64,000 bases of DNA. Source: JAHIJO01 sp964486075 (GTDB lineage: Bacteria > Verrucomicrobiota > Kiritimatiellia > JAAZAB01). The translations under genes and the position numbers were made by a program. Each line of letters opens with the position of its first letter. The first letter of the stretch is position 1. A model generated the notes under the pieces. It worked only from the letters and a program-made list of their open reading frames with translations. It was not told the origin of the DNA and searched no databases. Below are positions 53,516 to 61,702 of the stretch, one piece after another. The DNA lies in assembly GCA_964486075.1 (NCBI GenBank), contig CAZALU010000004.1:9687-73686 (forward strand), read 5' to 3'.

Positions 53516-54691
53516 CTACTGCGCCGTCATTGTCGCGGGCCGGATTGGATAATCCCCCCAGTGATCGCGACACCATTTCATCTGCAATATGTTTTCCTTC
53601 CTGGCACCGACCGCCAGGGAATGGCTGGAACCCATGATATAACCGCCGCCGGGAGCGGCATGGCTGAACGCGTAGCGCGCGTCATCCTGAATGTCTTTGA
53701 CCGAGCCGGAGATGATATGCTCGTGCCAGATGCCGCCCCAGAGACATATCTTATCGCCCACGCGTTCCTTTAATTTGCGAATGTCCATACCGGCCGAAGC
53801 CTGAATAGCCTCATAGGCGTCATAGATTTCGGCCAGTTCATCGATTATCGGCCAGGTGTGTCCACAGCAGTGCTTCAAAACTTTTAGCCCCAGCTTGCGG
53901 GCCTCTTCCGCGTAGGCCTTTTGCCAGGGATAGACTATTTCGCGATAGATTTCAGGGCTGGCCATCAGGCCGGTGCTGGTGCCCAGGTCGCCGCAAGGCA
54001 TGATCCCGTCAATGCCCAGGCACGCGTAATTCCGCACGGCGCGGATCATGCGCCGCCCCTGCAGCTCGGCGATTTTCCGACAAATTTCCGGCTCCAGCAG
54101 AAGGCTCATCCAGATGTCCTCGGAAGTCGGGCCGAACCCGGGAAAGTTGACATCACCGCACAGCAGCATGATGAAATGGGTGGCCTTCATTTCATTGACG
54201 GCATGCCGGACGAACTCCCAGGATGAAGACTGCGGATCGCACGTCGGCTCGGACTCTACGCTGTCGATTTCCTTTTGCAGGCTGGCGAGGGTTGGCGGAA
54301 CATAGCCGGCGGTGTTCATCTGGTACGGCATGAGGCAATGGGTTGCCGTCGAAACCTTGTAAATGTGCCCGTTGTCGTCGCGATAGGTTTCCTCGTCCAG
54401 CTTCCGCATCGGCTTCTCCCGGTAGCCAACGGGCGGGACCTGGCTCACAAACACAATGTCCATCTCCAGGGCTTTAACCAAATCCAGGCGATCGCGCTTG
54501 TAACTGGCCACGATTTCATCGCGTCGGCCGTCCCAGTAGGCCTGGGTTTCGCGCATTTTGGATTGGACAAGGGTCGGCCGTCCCAGAATGTCCTCGTAGA
54601 CATTGTAATCTATAGAATGTTCGCCCCACGGGATCCGATCAGGCTCACGGTGCTCTAGGGCGGCTAAGACTCTGGCTCTGGGCAGCATCAT
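53516..54691 (-). CDS. UroD-domain protein (uroporphyrinogen decarboxylase family)
   Basis: 391 residues with the URO-D/methyltransferase barrel. Visible segments are MMLPRARVLAALEHREPDRIPWGE at the N-terminus, GIDGIMPCGDLGTSTGLMASPEIYREIVYPW, KVLKHCCGHTWPIIDELAEI, and ICLWGGIWHEH. Members include true decarboxylases and corrinoid methyltransferases (MtaA, CmuA). The layout with HCCGHTWPI and a CGD pair resembles the methyltransferase-like branch common in anaerobic and PVC genomes; no corrinoid protein gene is adjacent. IS1634 lies just downstream. Function uncertain. Confidence 0.75.
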   Translation of the reverse strand: MMLPRARVLAALEHREPDRIPWGEHSIDYNVYEDILGRPTLVQSKMRETQAYWDGRRDEIVASYKRDRLDLVKALEMDIVFVSQVPPVGYREKPMRKLDEETYRDDNGHIYKVSTATHCLMPYQMNTAGYVPPTLASLQKEIDSVESEPTCDPQSSSWEFVRHAVNEMKATHFIMLLCGDVNFPGFGPTSEDIWMSLLLEPEICRKIAELQGRRMIRAVRNYACLGIDGIMPCGDLGTSTGLMASPEIYREIVYPWQKAYAEEARKLGLKVLKHCCGHTWPIIDELAEIYDAYEAIQASAGMDIRKLKERVGDKICLWGGIWHEHIISGSVKDIQDDARYAFSHAAPGGGYIMGSSHSLAVGARKENILQMKWCRDHWGDYPIRPATMTAQ

Positions 54692-54995
54692 ATTTGCCTT
54701 GCGACTTGTTTAATTTGACGCACTACAGCGTTGCAACTGCAACAATCTATAGAGGCTTCGATTATATATCAATGTATTTTCTCCCGCCCGGTTGACGCCC
54801 CTCTGACCGCGCCTTTACTTGATAGTGTGGCTGAATTGTGCGACGAGCTGGCGTAAAATTCACCCAAAGGGCCGCCACGTGAGTCACGTTCCACGTGCCA
54901 ACGCAATCACGTGATGATGGCCGCGTAAAACGCGGCCAAACGGGGTTAATGAATTAGGCTCTGCAGCGGAGGCAATTTTTCCTTTAATCGACGCC

Positions 54996-55048
54996 TTTCC
55001 GCCAGCGACGGATCCGCCTTCCTCCGCAGCTATAGCTATGGCGGACAA
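54996..55048. repeat. Dispersed hairpin repeat, family A
   Basis: TTTCCGCCAGCGACGGATCC then GCCTTCCTCCGCAGC, a TATAGCTATGG insert and CGGACAA. It shares the ends of the other copies. Confidence 0.55.
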
Positions 55049-55163
55049 GTCGGTGGAAATCAAGTAGCAGCGGCGACTGTTCATAGTTCAGGGTGGGAGG
55101 CGCGCTACGCGCGGCGACGGGTCGGCCATACTGGTCGCGGCGCACAGCACCCTTCCCACAAAG

Positions 55164-55187
55164 ATTGTCCGCCAATGGCGGAAAATT
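55164..55187. repeat. Dispersed hairpin repeat, family A (inverted, short)
   Basis: ATTGTCCGCCAATGGCGGAAAATT, the reverse complement of the AATTTTCCGCC...GGCGGACAAT unit. Confidence 0.6.
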
Positions 55188-55339
55188 CGGCCTGGTTCCA
55201 AAGATGTCTGTCTTGGGTAACATTTTAACCGAACTTATTCATCAAGGCTTCGTCCCGGCGCAGCAATTCGCATGCTGGCCTTTAGACCCTCGCGACCTTG
55301 CGTCGCGGGTGAAGAGATTGGCTGGGAAAGCGCCCTTTT

Positions 55340-55377
55340 CCAGCCAATCTGTCGCCCCTGCCGCGCAAGGCGGCAGG
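55340..55377. repeat. Dispersed repeat, family F
   Basis: CCAGCCAATCTGTCGCCCC then TGCCGCGCAAGGCGGCAGG, a CCTGCCG/CGGCAGG hairpin. It matches 24750-24788 and, inverted, 61395-61422 (27 of 28 positions over 55350-55377). Confidence 0.75.
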
Positions 55378-55510
55378 AGGCGCAGGCCATAATGGCAATT
55401 GCTGGTCCCAACGTATGCCCCACGGGCTGATAAAATGTGTAACCCTTTTTTGAACCATGCCCAAAATTCCTATACATTAAATTAGGCACGGCAGTTGCCA
55501 GTCAACCTTT

Positions 55511-55538
55511 ACTGTAGCCGACCACGCTGGGGTCGGTA
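55511..55538. repeat. Dispersed hairpin repeat, family D
   Basis: ACTGTAGCCGACCACGCTGGGGTCGGT, with a CCGACC/GGTCGG stem. Confidence 0.6.
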
Positions 55539-55635
55539 CTGCTCTTCTGTCGCCGATCCCGATACGCTTCATGTTCGGGATCTGGTCGGTCATCCGCCAA
55601 GCCAAAGACCGCGCCCAACGTGCGCGACTACAAAA

Positions 55636-55675
55636 GATCGTCCGCCGGAAGGCGGATCCACCGCAGGCGGAAAAC
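55636..55675. repeat. Dispersed hairpin repeat, family A (inverted)
   Basis: GATCGTCCGCCGGAAGGCGG followed by ATCCACCGCAGGCGGAAAAC: two adjacent GC stems in the family A order, reversed. Confidence 0.6.
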
Positions 55676-55893
55676 CCCTATACATCCAGGTTGTTTTTGA
55701 AACTTCACGCCTTGTTCCAGCGGGCAATGCCCGCAATGCCTTGTGTAACGATACAGACGGGACGCCATGACTATACCCCTCTCCACCTCTCTGGCCTATT
55801 ACGAAATAATCCCTTTTTCTCTTTCATCCCGCACCTTTCTTCTGTTAGTTTGTACCCGTTGTATTGAAATCCAATTATCGAGCATCGTTCATC

Positions 55894-56925
55894 ATGAAAA
55901 AACCAACCTCTGCTTACGCCGCCGCCGGCGTTAATATCGACCACAAGATGGCCGCGTTAAAGGCCGTCAAGAAAATGATCAAGACCACCGCGGTTCCCGG
56001 ACTGCTTAGCGAGATCGGCGCCTTCGGCGGCATGTTCGCCGCGCCGGGCCGGGACAAGGTCCTGATCGCCAGCACCGACGGCGTGGGCACCAAGCTCAAG
56101 GTGGCGGTCATGGCCGGCCGGCACGACACTGTCGGCCAGGATATCGTCAATCACTGCGTCAACGATATCCTCGTCCAAGGCGCAACGCCGCTTTTCTTTC
56201 TGGACTATTTCGGGACTGCCCGCTTCCAGCCTGCGGCATTCCGGCAGGTCGTAGCCGGCCTGTGCAAGGCCTGCCGTGAGAATAATTGCGCTCTGATCGG
56301 CGGGGAAACCGCGGAAATGCCCGGCCTGTATCCCCCGGGCGAATATGACCTGGTGGGCACCATTGTCGGTGTTGTGGACCGCAAAAAAATAATCAGCGGG
56401 CGGATGATCCGGCCGGGCGATATTCTGATCGGACTGCCCTCCTCCGGCCTGCATACCAACGGCTATTCGCTGGCACGTAAAATTATTTTCGATAAGGCTA
56501 AACTTGGACTGCGCGACATCCTGCCCGGCACCGACCGGAGCGTGGCCGACGTTCTTCTGGCCGTGCACCGCAGCTATCTGAAACCGGTCGAACAATTGAG
56601 CAAACGGGTTGTCATCCGCGGCCTGGCCCATATCACCGGCGGCGGATTCCCGGACAACACGGCCCGCATACTGCCCAAGTCGGTGGATGCTGTTTTCGAC
56701 CGTTCAGCATGGACGGTGCCGCCTGTCTTCCAGTTTTTACAAAAACGGGGACGGGTAGAGCGGGATGAAATGTACCGCGTGTTCAACATGGGGATCGGAA
56801 TGGTGATCGCGGTTCGTCCCTCTGATCGCAAAGTCGCCCTGGCGACCCTGCAACGGTCCAAGGCCCATCCGCTCGAGATTGGCTGGATCAAAAAAGGCTC
56901 AGGAACAGTCAGCCTTATCAATTAA
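55894..56925 (+). CDS. purM: Phosphoribosylformylglycinamidine cyclo-ligase (AIR synthetase)
   Basis: 343 residues from ATG 55894; the frame begins at TTG 55864, but the ten extra residues have no counterpart. It makes AIR from FGAM with ATP, the fifth step of purine synthesis. Motifs are AAAGVNIDHKM at the N-terminus, STDGVGTKLKVA, CVNDILVQGATPLFFLDYF, GGETAEMPGLY, GLPSSGLHTNGYSLAR and HITGGGF. The last codons and stop lie in the family E repeat at 56919-56951. The promoter should be in the repeat-rich region upstream. Confidence 0.96.
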   Translation: MKKPTSAYAAAGVNIDHKMAALKAVKKMIKTTAVPGLLSEIGAFGGMFAAPGRDKVLIASTDGVGTKLKVAVMAGRHDTVGQDIVNHCVNDILVQGATPLFFLDYFGTARFQPAAFRQVVAGLCKACRENNCALIGGETAEMPGLYPPGEYDLVGTIVGVVDRKKIISGRMIRPGDILIGLPSSGLHTNGYSLARKIIFDKAKLGLRDILPGTDRSVADVLLAVHRSYLKPVEQLSKRVVIRGLAHITGGGFPDNTARILPKSVDAVFDRSAWTVPPVFQFLQKRGRVERDEMYRVFNMGIGMVIAVRPSDRKVALATLQRSKAHPLEIGWIKKGSGTVSLIN

Positions 56926-56951
56926 CCACCCATAAATTGTGCTATGGAGCC
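56919..56951 (-). repeat. 33-bp repeat, family E, overlapping the purM stop codon
   Basis: It starts CAATTAACCACCCATAAATT and ends GTGCTATGGAGCC. It is the exact reverse complement of 61448-61480, 4.5 kb away. The first seven bases contain the purM TAA stop (56923-56925). A 22-bp part also occurs at 44420-44441. Confidence 0.85.
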
Positions 56952-57009
56952 AGAATTACTAGCTTGGCTTGTGTTCCCACAGAGAACCGGATACAGTTAG
57001 GTTTAATTC

Positions 57010-57534
57010 ATGAAAGTTCCCTATCATGCTGTCGTGTCCCTGGCGGTCAGCGCCTTAGTATGGCTGTGGCTGCGTTCGTTCGCCGCCGCTCTGGCCTGTT
57101 TCCTGGCCGGTGTTTTCATCGACTTGGATCATCTCGTCGATTACTGCCTGAAATACGGAACAAGGATCCGGCTTCGCCGTCTGTTCCACGTTTTCGAGAC
57201 CGAGGTGTTAGACAACGTTTTCGTTTTTCTGCATGCCTGGGAATGGATTCCGCTGGCCCTGGTGATTATGTGGCTGGTTGACGACTGGCCGCCGGTGGCG
57301 ATTGGACTGCTGATCGGGTTTTCCGTGCACTTGGCGTTCGACCAGTTGCTCAATCGACACCATCCCTGGGCCTATTTTTTTACATTTCGCGCCGCGCACC
57401 GGTTTTCCGGGCCGCACTTTTACGGGGCCCGTGAATACCGTCGGCGACTGAAGGGGATGAAAGAGAAGGACAGCGCCAGACACTCTGTTGCTGGCGATGC
57501 CGCCGCCAGGGTTGGAAACAATGGCAGACATTAG
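57010..57534 (+). CDS. Small membrane protein, possibly a metal-dependent hydrolase-like family
   Basis: 174 residues with about four hydrophobic segments (10-28, 31-50, 76-100, 103-120). The polar residues FIDLDHLVDY at about 36-45 and HLAFDQLLNRHHPWAY at about 107-122 could bind a metal, as in the YdjM/DUF457 inner-membrane proteins. The tail is basic and loosely structured. It lies 85 bp after purM and about 145 bp before tolB on the same strand. The name is tentative; function unknown. Confidence 0.55.
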   Translation: MKVPYHAVVSLAVSALVWLWLRSFAAALACFLAGVFIDLDHLVDYCLKYGTRIRLRRLFHVFETEVLDNVFVFLHAWEWIPLALVIMWLVDDWPPVAIGLLIGFSVHLAFDQLLNRHHPWAYFFTFRAAHRFSGPHFYGAREYRRRLKGMKEKDSARHSVAGDAAARVGNNGRH

Positions 57535-57601
57535 CACCTCATCCACACGAAATTGTTATATCATGCCATATCTTGTTGAATCCGGCATCAGCTCTGACCT
57601 G

Positions 57602-57628
57602 CTCGGACAGGCGATGTCGGCTACAGTA
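57602..57628. repeat. Dispersed hairpin repeat, family D (inverted)
   Basis: The minus-strand reading is TTACTGTAGCCGACATCGCCTGTCCGAG, with the family's GTAGCCGAC core. It stands just upstream of tolB. Confidence 0.55.
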
Positions 57629-57679
57629 AGAGTTGCACCCTGATCCGGATCGGGGCGCCTAATTTAAAAGGAGTCTTTG

Positions 57680-58897
57680 ATGAGCCGATTGTGCTGGATA
57701 TTGATATTGACGACGCTGCTCGCGCCGCTGTCAGTGCAGACGCAGGTGGTCGTGATCAAGCCTATGAACGAAGCATCTTTGCTGGATATGTCGTCCTTTA
57801 AAAGTAACTCCGACGGCACACCGGAATTATTCCGTCGCACGCTGGAAACGGACCTGAACCGTTCCGAATATTTCAAGGTCGTCACCGGCGGCCGCGCCGA
57901 ATACACGCTTGTCGGCGAGGTTGGCGTAGACGGGGCATCGCTTAACGCCCGTTGTGAAGCGTATAACACCGTCACCCGCGAACGCCATATCGGCAAGACC
58001 TTCAAGGGTTCCGCCAATGCAGCTCGCGGCCTGGCGCACACGGTAGCTGACGAAATCATTCTGGCGCTTACCGGCCAGCCGGGCATGGCTGCCTCCCGGC
58101 TCGTGCTGGTCGGCAACCGCACGGGGAACAAGGAGCTCTATCTTTGCGATGCCGACGGCCAGAATCTCCAACAGCTGACTCGGGACAAAACTCTGAGCCT
58201 ATCTCCGAAGTGGGCGCCCGACGGCAACCGGATCGTTTACACCTCGTTTCGCGCCAACTTCCCGGACGTCTACCTAATCACCTTGAGCGGCAATTCCTGG
58301 AAAAGCCGCTGCATCGCCAATTTTCCAGGACTGAACACCTGCGCCGCTATTTCTCCGAACGGCCGCGAGGTGGCCTTGACACTTTCCAAGGATGGCAATC
58401 CTGATTTGTTCATCATGGAACTGGCCAGTAAACGCCTGACTCGCCTGACTTCCACCCCGTGGGCGGGCGAAGCCAGCCCGGCCTGGTCACCGGACGGCAG
58501 CCGGATCGTATTCGTATCCGATCGCTCCGGAGCGCCCCAGCTATACATTATATCCCGATCTGGCGGTGAAACGAAACGCATCACCAGCGCCGGCTCTCAA
58601 AACGTAGATCCGGACTGGGGCGCCAACGGCTTTATCGCCTACAGCAGCCTGACCAGGGGCCTGTACCAGGTCTTCATTTTGAATCCCGAAACGCTCGAAA
58701 CGCGCCAGTTGACACCAGAAGATGCCAGTTATGAGGATCCCTGCTGGGCGCCGGACAAACGCCACCTAGCCTGTACCCGCACCGAGCGCTACCATTCCCG
58801 AATATTTATCGTTGACATGCTCACACGTTCTTGTGTAAGTTTACTCCCAGATTCAGCTGCGGGAGACTGGTCTGCGCCGGGATGGTCTCCAAAGTGA
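57680..58897 (+). CDS. tolB: Periplasmic Tol-Pal beta-propeller TolB
   Basis: 405 residues from ATG 57680, with AAAGGAG about 7 nt upstream. The signal peptide ends near LSVQTQ. The N-terminal domain (about 25-150) is followed by a six-bladed propeller with DPD/SPDG-type repeats (SPKWAPDGNRIVYTSFR, SPAWSPDGSRIVFVSDR, DPCWAPDKRHLACT). TolB links Pal to the inner-membrane Tol complex for cell-envelope constriction. pal follows after about 70 bp; tolQ, tolR and tolA are not in the window. Confidence 0.93.
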   Translation: MSRLCWILILTTLLAPLSVQTQVVVIKPMNEASLLDMSSFKSNSDGTPELFRRTLETDLNRSEYFKVVTGGRAEYTLVGEVGVDGASLNARCEAYNTVTRERHIGKTFKGSANAARGLAHTVADEIILALTGQPGMAASRLVLVGNRTGNKELYLCDADGQNLQQLTRDKTLSLSPKWAPDGNRIVYTSFRANFPDVYLITLSGNSWKSRCIANFPGLNTCAAISPNGREVALTLSKDGNPDLFIMELASKRLTRLTSTPWAGEASPAWSPDGSRIVFVSDRSGAPQLYIISRSGGETKRITSAGSQNVDPDWGANGFIAYSSLTRGLYQVFILNPETLETRQLTPEDASYEDPCWAPDKRHLACTRTERYHSRIFIVDMLTRSCVSLLPDSAAGDWSAPGWSPK

Positions 58898-58969
58898 AAC
58901 TTTTGGCGGCAAGCTGAGGGATTTACAGCGAAGATGGTCAACAATTTATCCAATACATAGGAGGGCGCG

Positions 58970-59500
58970 ATGATAAAAAGTAGTTTGTTTGGCGTGATGG
59001 TTGTTGTTTTGGCGTGCACAATGTGTTTCTCGACGGGTTGTCGTAAAAAGAAGGGCGCCACAGGCGTTGAAGGCACACACAGCGGCATGCTTGGCGGTAT
59101 CGATGGAGATCAAGGATCGTTCGCCTTCCGCCCGGAAGGAGGAATTAACATCCTTACCGATATCAAAGTGGACGCCGTTCTGTTCGCCTACGACAGCGCC
59201 CAAATTAAGGAGACGGAAAGGGCCAAGCTCGACCAGGTGGCACATTATCTGAAAAACCAGAACTCCAAGGCCGGCGTGATCATCGAAGGTAATACTGACG
59301 AGCGCGGCAGCGCGGAATATAATATGGCTTTGGGCGAGCGGCGGGCTTTGGCGGCACGCGCTTACCTGGTGGGTCTTGGCGTGGATGGCGCCGCGATACA
59401 AACCAAGAGCATGGGCAAAGAAAACCCGGTCAACTTCGGTCATGACGAAGACGCTTGGAGCGTCAACCGCCGTGACGAGTTCGTGTTTTTCGAGAAATAA
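58970..59500 (+). CDS. pal: Peptidoglycan-associated lipoprotein Pal
   Basis: 176 residues. A lipobox FSTGC ends the signal peptide, with Cys24 as the lipidated residue. A Gly/Lys-rich linker leads to the OmpA-like domain: LFAYDSAQIKETERAKLDQVA, IIEGNTDERGSAEYN with the DAP-contacting Asp/Arg pair, and LGERRALAARAYL. It anchors the outer membrane to peptidoglycan and binds TolB. AGGAGG precedes ATG 58970. It is directly downstream of tolB, as in most Gram-negatives. Confidence 0.95.
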   Translation: MIKSSLFGVMVVVLACTMCFSTGCRKKKGATGVEGTHSGMLGGIDGDQGSFAFRPEGGINILTDIKVDAVLFAYDSAQIKETERAKLDQVAHYLKNQNSKAGVIIEGNTDERGSAEYNMALGERRALAARAYLVGLGVDGAAIQTKSMGKENPVNFGHDEDAWSVNRRDEFVFFEK

Positions 59501-59646
59501 GTCGCAACGGCTTTAGTTGTTTCTCGTTGACGTTCGGGCGCGGCGCATGTTTCCGGTCGGCTGGCATGCGATCGCGCCCGTTGTGTCTGCCATGGCGATA
59601 GCCAAAGCCAGTTGGTTTTTTATCACACACTAAAGCAGGGAAATCC

Positions 59647-59883
59647 ATGTTAGGAAGTTCAATCGGAGCGGGTGAAATCCTGTTGATCCTCGCGGTGGTC
59701 TTGCTCCTGTTCGGAGCCCAACGCCTGCCTTCCATTGCACGCTCGCTGGGACGGGCCTTGGAGGAATTCCGGCGCTCGGCACGCGAATTAACCGGTAACG
59801 TATTAGACGACAGCTCGCCACGCCATCCACCCCATTCCAGCCCGCCTACACCGGAACCGCCGGATAACGATAAAAAGGGATGA
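59647..59883 (+). CDS. tatA: Twin-arginine translocase subunit TatA/TatE
   Basis: 78 residues. One N-terminal helix (GAGEILLILAVVLLLFGAQRLP, about 7-28) with the FG hinge, an amphipathic helix (IARSLGRALEEFRRSAREL) and a short Pro/Ser-rich tail. It forms the Tat pore. Its TGA overlaps the ATG of the following gene (59880-59883). No tatC is in the window. Confidence 0.93.
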   Translation: MLGSSIGAGEILLILAVVLLLFGAQRLPSIARSLGRALEEFRRSARELTGNVLDDSSPRHPPHSSPPTPEPPDNDKKG

Positions 59884-61298
59884 GTAAAAATATGACACAG
59901 GAAGAACCCAATACCGGCAATATGGTCCTCGACTTTAATTTTGAGCCGGCGTGGGCGCGCCGCCCGGTGGACAAGAATCCTTATGCCGAATTCCAAGGCC
60001 GTACGGGTGCCCCGCGCGGACGAAAAGATGATACTCGCCCCGGACGTTTTGGAAATCGTCCGGGGTCGGGAGCGCGGGACGCATTTTCAGGTCAGCGCCG
60101 GCGTACCGCCGGTGATCGGGATAAACGTGGCGCGCCGCGCAGCGTTGCGCCGACCGGGCAAACCGGACGTGATGCACCAGACTCCAGAAGCTATCCGCCG
60201 GCATCGCTGCTGGAGGTAAGTTTTATTCCGGAACGGCGCGGCCTCAAACCCCTGGCTCGCCTGTTCTCCAAAACCGCTCAGGCCTATGCGCTGATGGAAG
60301 TGGCCTCCATGTTTCTGAGTCGCCCGGAATTCCATGCCGTGAAGCTGGAGGTATTGCCGGACGGCGACCGCCCGCCACCCTTCAGCCTGTATCAATGCAA
60401 AGAATGCCATACTGTTTTCACAAGTCGGGAACAGGCCGTCCTCCACGGGCTTGCGAAACATTTTGAACTGTTCTATGATCGCGAGGAAACTCAGGTCGAA
60501 CCGCCCAAGGGCAAGTTCGTCTGCGTGGCCCGTTGCGGCTTAAGCCGCGCTTTGCTTGGCCCCCCAAATTACCATGAATTCAACGAACGCCTGCTGGAAC
60601 TGCACCGCACCCGTTACGCTTCAATACCGTTCGAGGAATACCGCAACAAGGTCGTCAATGACGCCGATCCGGCGGCTATTGAACAGTGGAAACAGGAAGT
60701 CTGCCGCATGGTAACCTACCGGACCCGCCCCAAGGAAGGGTCCGAGCCGGTGGTATTCAAGCGGCGTCTGGAAGTGGAGTCCCACTTCCGGGAACAGGCG
60801 GCCCCCGGCCTGATCCGCGAGGGGCACCGTTTTATTGTGTCCGGCCCCGCCAGCCGCGCGATGGACGATCCCATGATCGCTCAGGCCATCCAGCGCGCCT
60901 GGTTTAGAGAAAACCGTTTTCCGTTGAAGATCGCCATCGCCCTGCACCCGGCCTTTCGAAGCTACGGCCTGACCCTTTTCAAGACACCGGACAAAACCAC
61001 GTTTGTCACCGCGATTCAGCCGCGCCCCATCGATCCCTCCCAGGCGCTGGAAATTGTCCGGCGCATCTTGGAATGCCTGGTGGCTCATCCGGGGCTCACC
61101 CGTTCGGAGCTGGGCGAAGCCCTATTTCCTGGCGCGACCCCAAGCTCGCCGCCGATTGTTGATATCATCAACCAGTTGCGCTGGCTGATCGACAGGGGAC
61201 ATGTGATCGAATTTTCGAATGGAAAACTGGCGGTCCCCTATCGCCCGGCTTCCGTTTCACGCCCGCCAGCGCCGCCGGTTCCTGTGCGCGCCAACTAA
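59880..61298 (+). CDS. C2H2 zinc-finger-containing protein of unknown function
   Basis: 472 residues. About 1-110 is basic, low-complexity and Arg/Gly-rich, as in nucleic-acid-binding tails. A perfect C-X2-C-X12-H-X4-H finger follows (Cys173, Cys176, His189, His194), in a context YQCKECHTVF...LHGLAKH. The rest has a helical region with a HRTRYASIPFEEYRNKV segment and a C-terminal part with a winged-helix-like HPGLTRSELGEALF and LRWLIDRGHVIEF. This combination suggests RNA or DNA binding. It is coupled to tatA by an ATGA overlap. I recognise no named family; I think it is lineage-restricted. Classical C2H2 fingers are uncommon in bacteria. Confidence 0.75.
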   Translation: MSKNMTQEEPNTGNMVLDFNFEPAWARRPVDKNPYAEFQGRTGAPRGRKDDTRPGRFGNRPGSGARDAFSGQRRRTAGDRDKRGAPRSVAPTGQTGRDAPDSRSYPPASLLEVSFIPERRGLKPLARLFSKTAQAYALMEVASMFLSRPEFHAVKLEVLPDGDRPPPFSLYQCKECHTVFTSREQAVLHGLAKHFELFYDREETQVEPPKGKFVCVARCGLSRALLGPPNYHEFNERLLELHRTRYASIPFEEYRNKVVNDADPAAIEQWKQEVCRMVTYRTRPKEGSEPVVFKRRLEVESHFREQAAPGLIREGHRFIVSGPASRAMDDPMIAQAIQRAWFRENRFPLKIAIALHPAFRSYGLTLFKTPDKTTFVTAIQPRPIDPSQALEIVRRILECLVAHPGLTRSELGEALFPGATPSSPPIVDIINQLRWLIDRGHVIEFSNGKLAVPYRPASVSRPPAPPVPVRAN

Positions 61299-61394
61299 AG
61301 CTCTTGTGCGCGAAGCGCAATGGATTAGCTGGAGGGGTACCCGCTGGCGTCGCGGCATCCCGATCGCAGCGCTGCACGAAGAGCACCGAGCAGG

Positions 61395-61422
61395 CCTGCC
61401 GCCTTGCGTGGCAGGGGCGACA
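61395..61422. repeat. Dispersed repeat, family F (inverted)
   Basis: CCTGCCGCCTTGCGTGGCAGG then GGCGACA; the reverse complement matches 55350-55377 at 27 of 28 positions. Confidence 0.75.
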
Positions 61423-61447
61423 CAAGATCGCGCGGGTCTAAAATTCA

Positions 61448-61480
61448 GGCTCCATAGCACAATTTATGGGTGGTTAATTG
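61448..61480 (+). repeat. 33-bp repeat, family E
   Basis: Begins GGCTCCATAGCACAATTTAT and ends GGGTGGTTAATTG. Exact reverse complement of 56919-56951. Confidence 0.85.
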
Positions 61481-61702
61481 TCAGGCAACTTCAAGCCATC
61501 TCTTCTCCGTGCTTCCCTGCCTGCTCTGTGGTGAATTATTTCCGATCTACCCACAGATTTCGCGGAAGATCCAAAATTCATAATGCGAATTGCTGTGCAT
61601 GTTTGCGCGATCCATCCCAATAGAGGTATTGTCATAAATAAAATTTAGGATTGCTTGCCGTATTTGAGATGCTATCTTTAAAAACTAAAATGATTTCATA
61701 GA

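Larger units (their letters stand above)
54692..55893. other. 1.2-kb repeat-rich intergenic region
   Basis: No convincing gene; the short frames here fall on GC-rich hairpins. In order it holds a family G relative (54831-54862), GGCCGCG-TAAAA-CGCGGCC (54919-54937), family A copies at 54996-55048, 55164-55187 and 55636-55675, family F at 55340-55377 with a GATTGGCTGG/CCAGCCAATC stem before it (55317-55349), and family D at 55511-55538. It lies between divergent genes. Confidence 0.6.
61299..61702. other. Intergenic region with family F and E repeats
   Basis: About 400 bp. It contains an inverted family F repeat at 61395-61422 and the 33-bp family E copy at 61448-61480, with AT-rich DNA after 61500 where the promoter of the B12-binding gene should be. 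No gene seen. Confidence 0.55.

Noticed and set aside
54884..55867. Several short frames in the 1.2-kb intergenic region
   Set aside because: All fall on GC-rich hairpins and none has a ribosome site or recognisable product.
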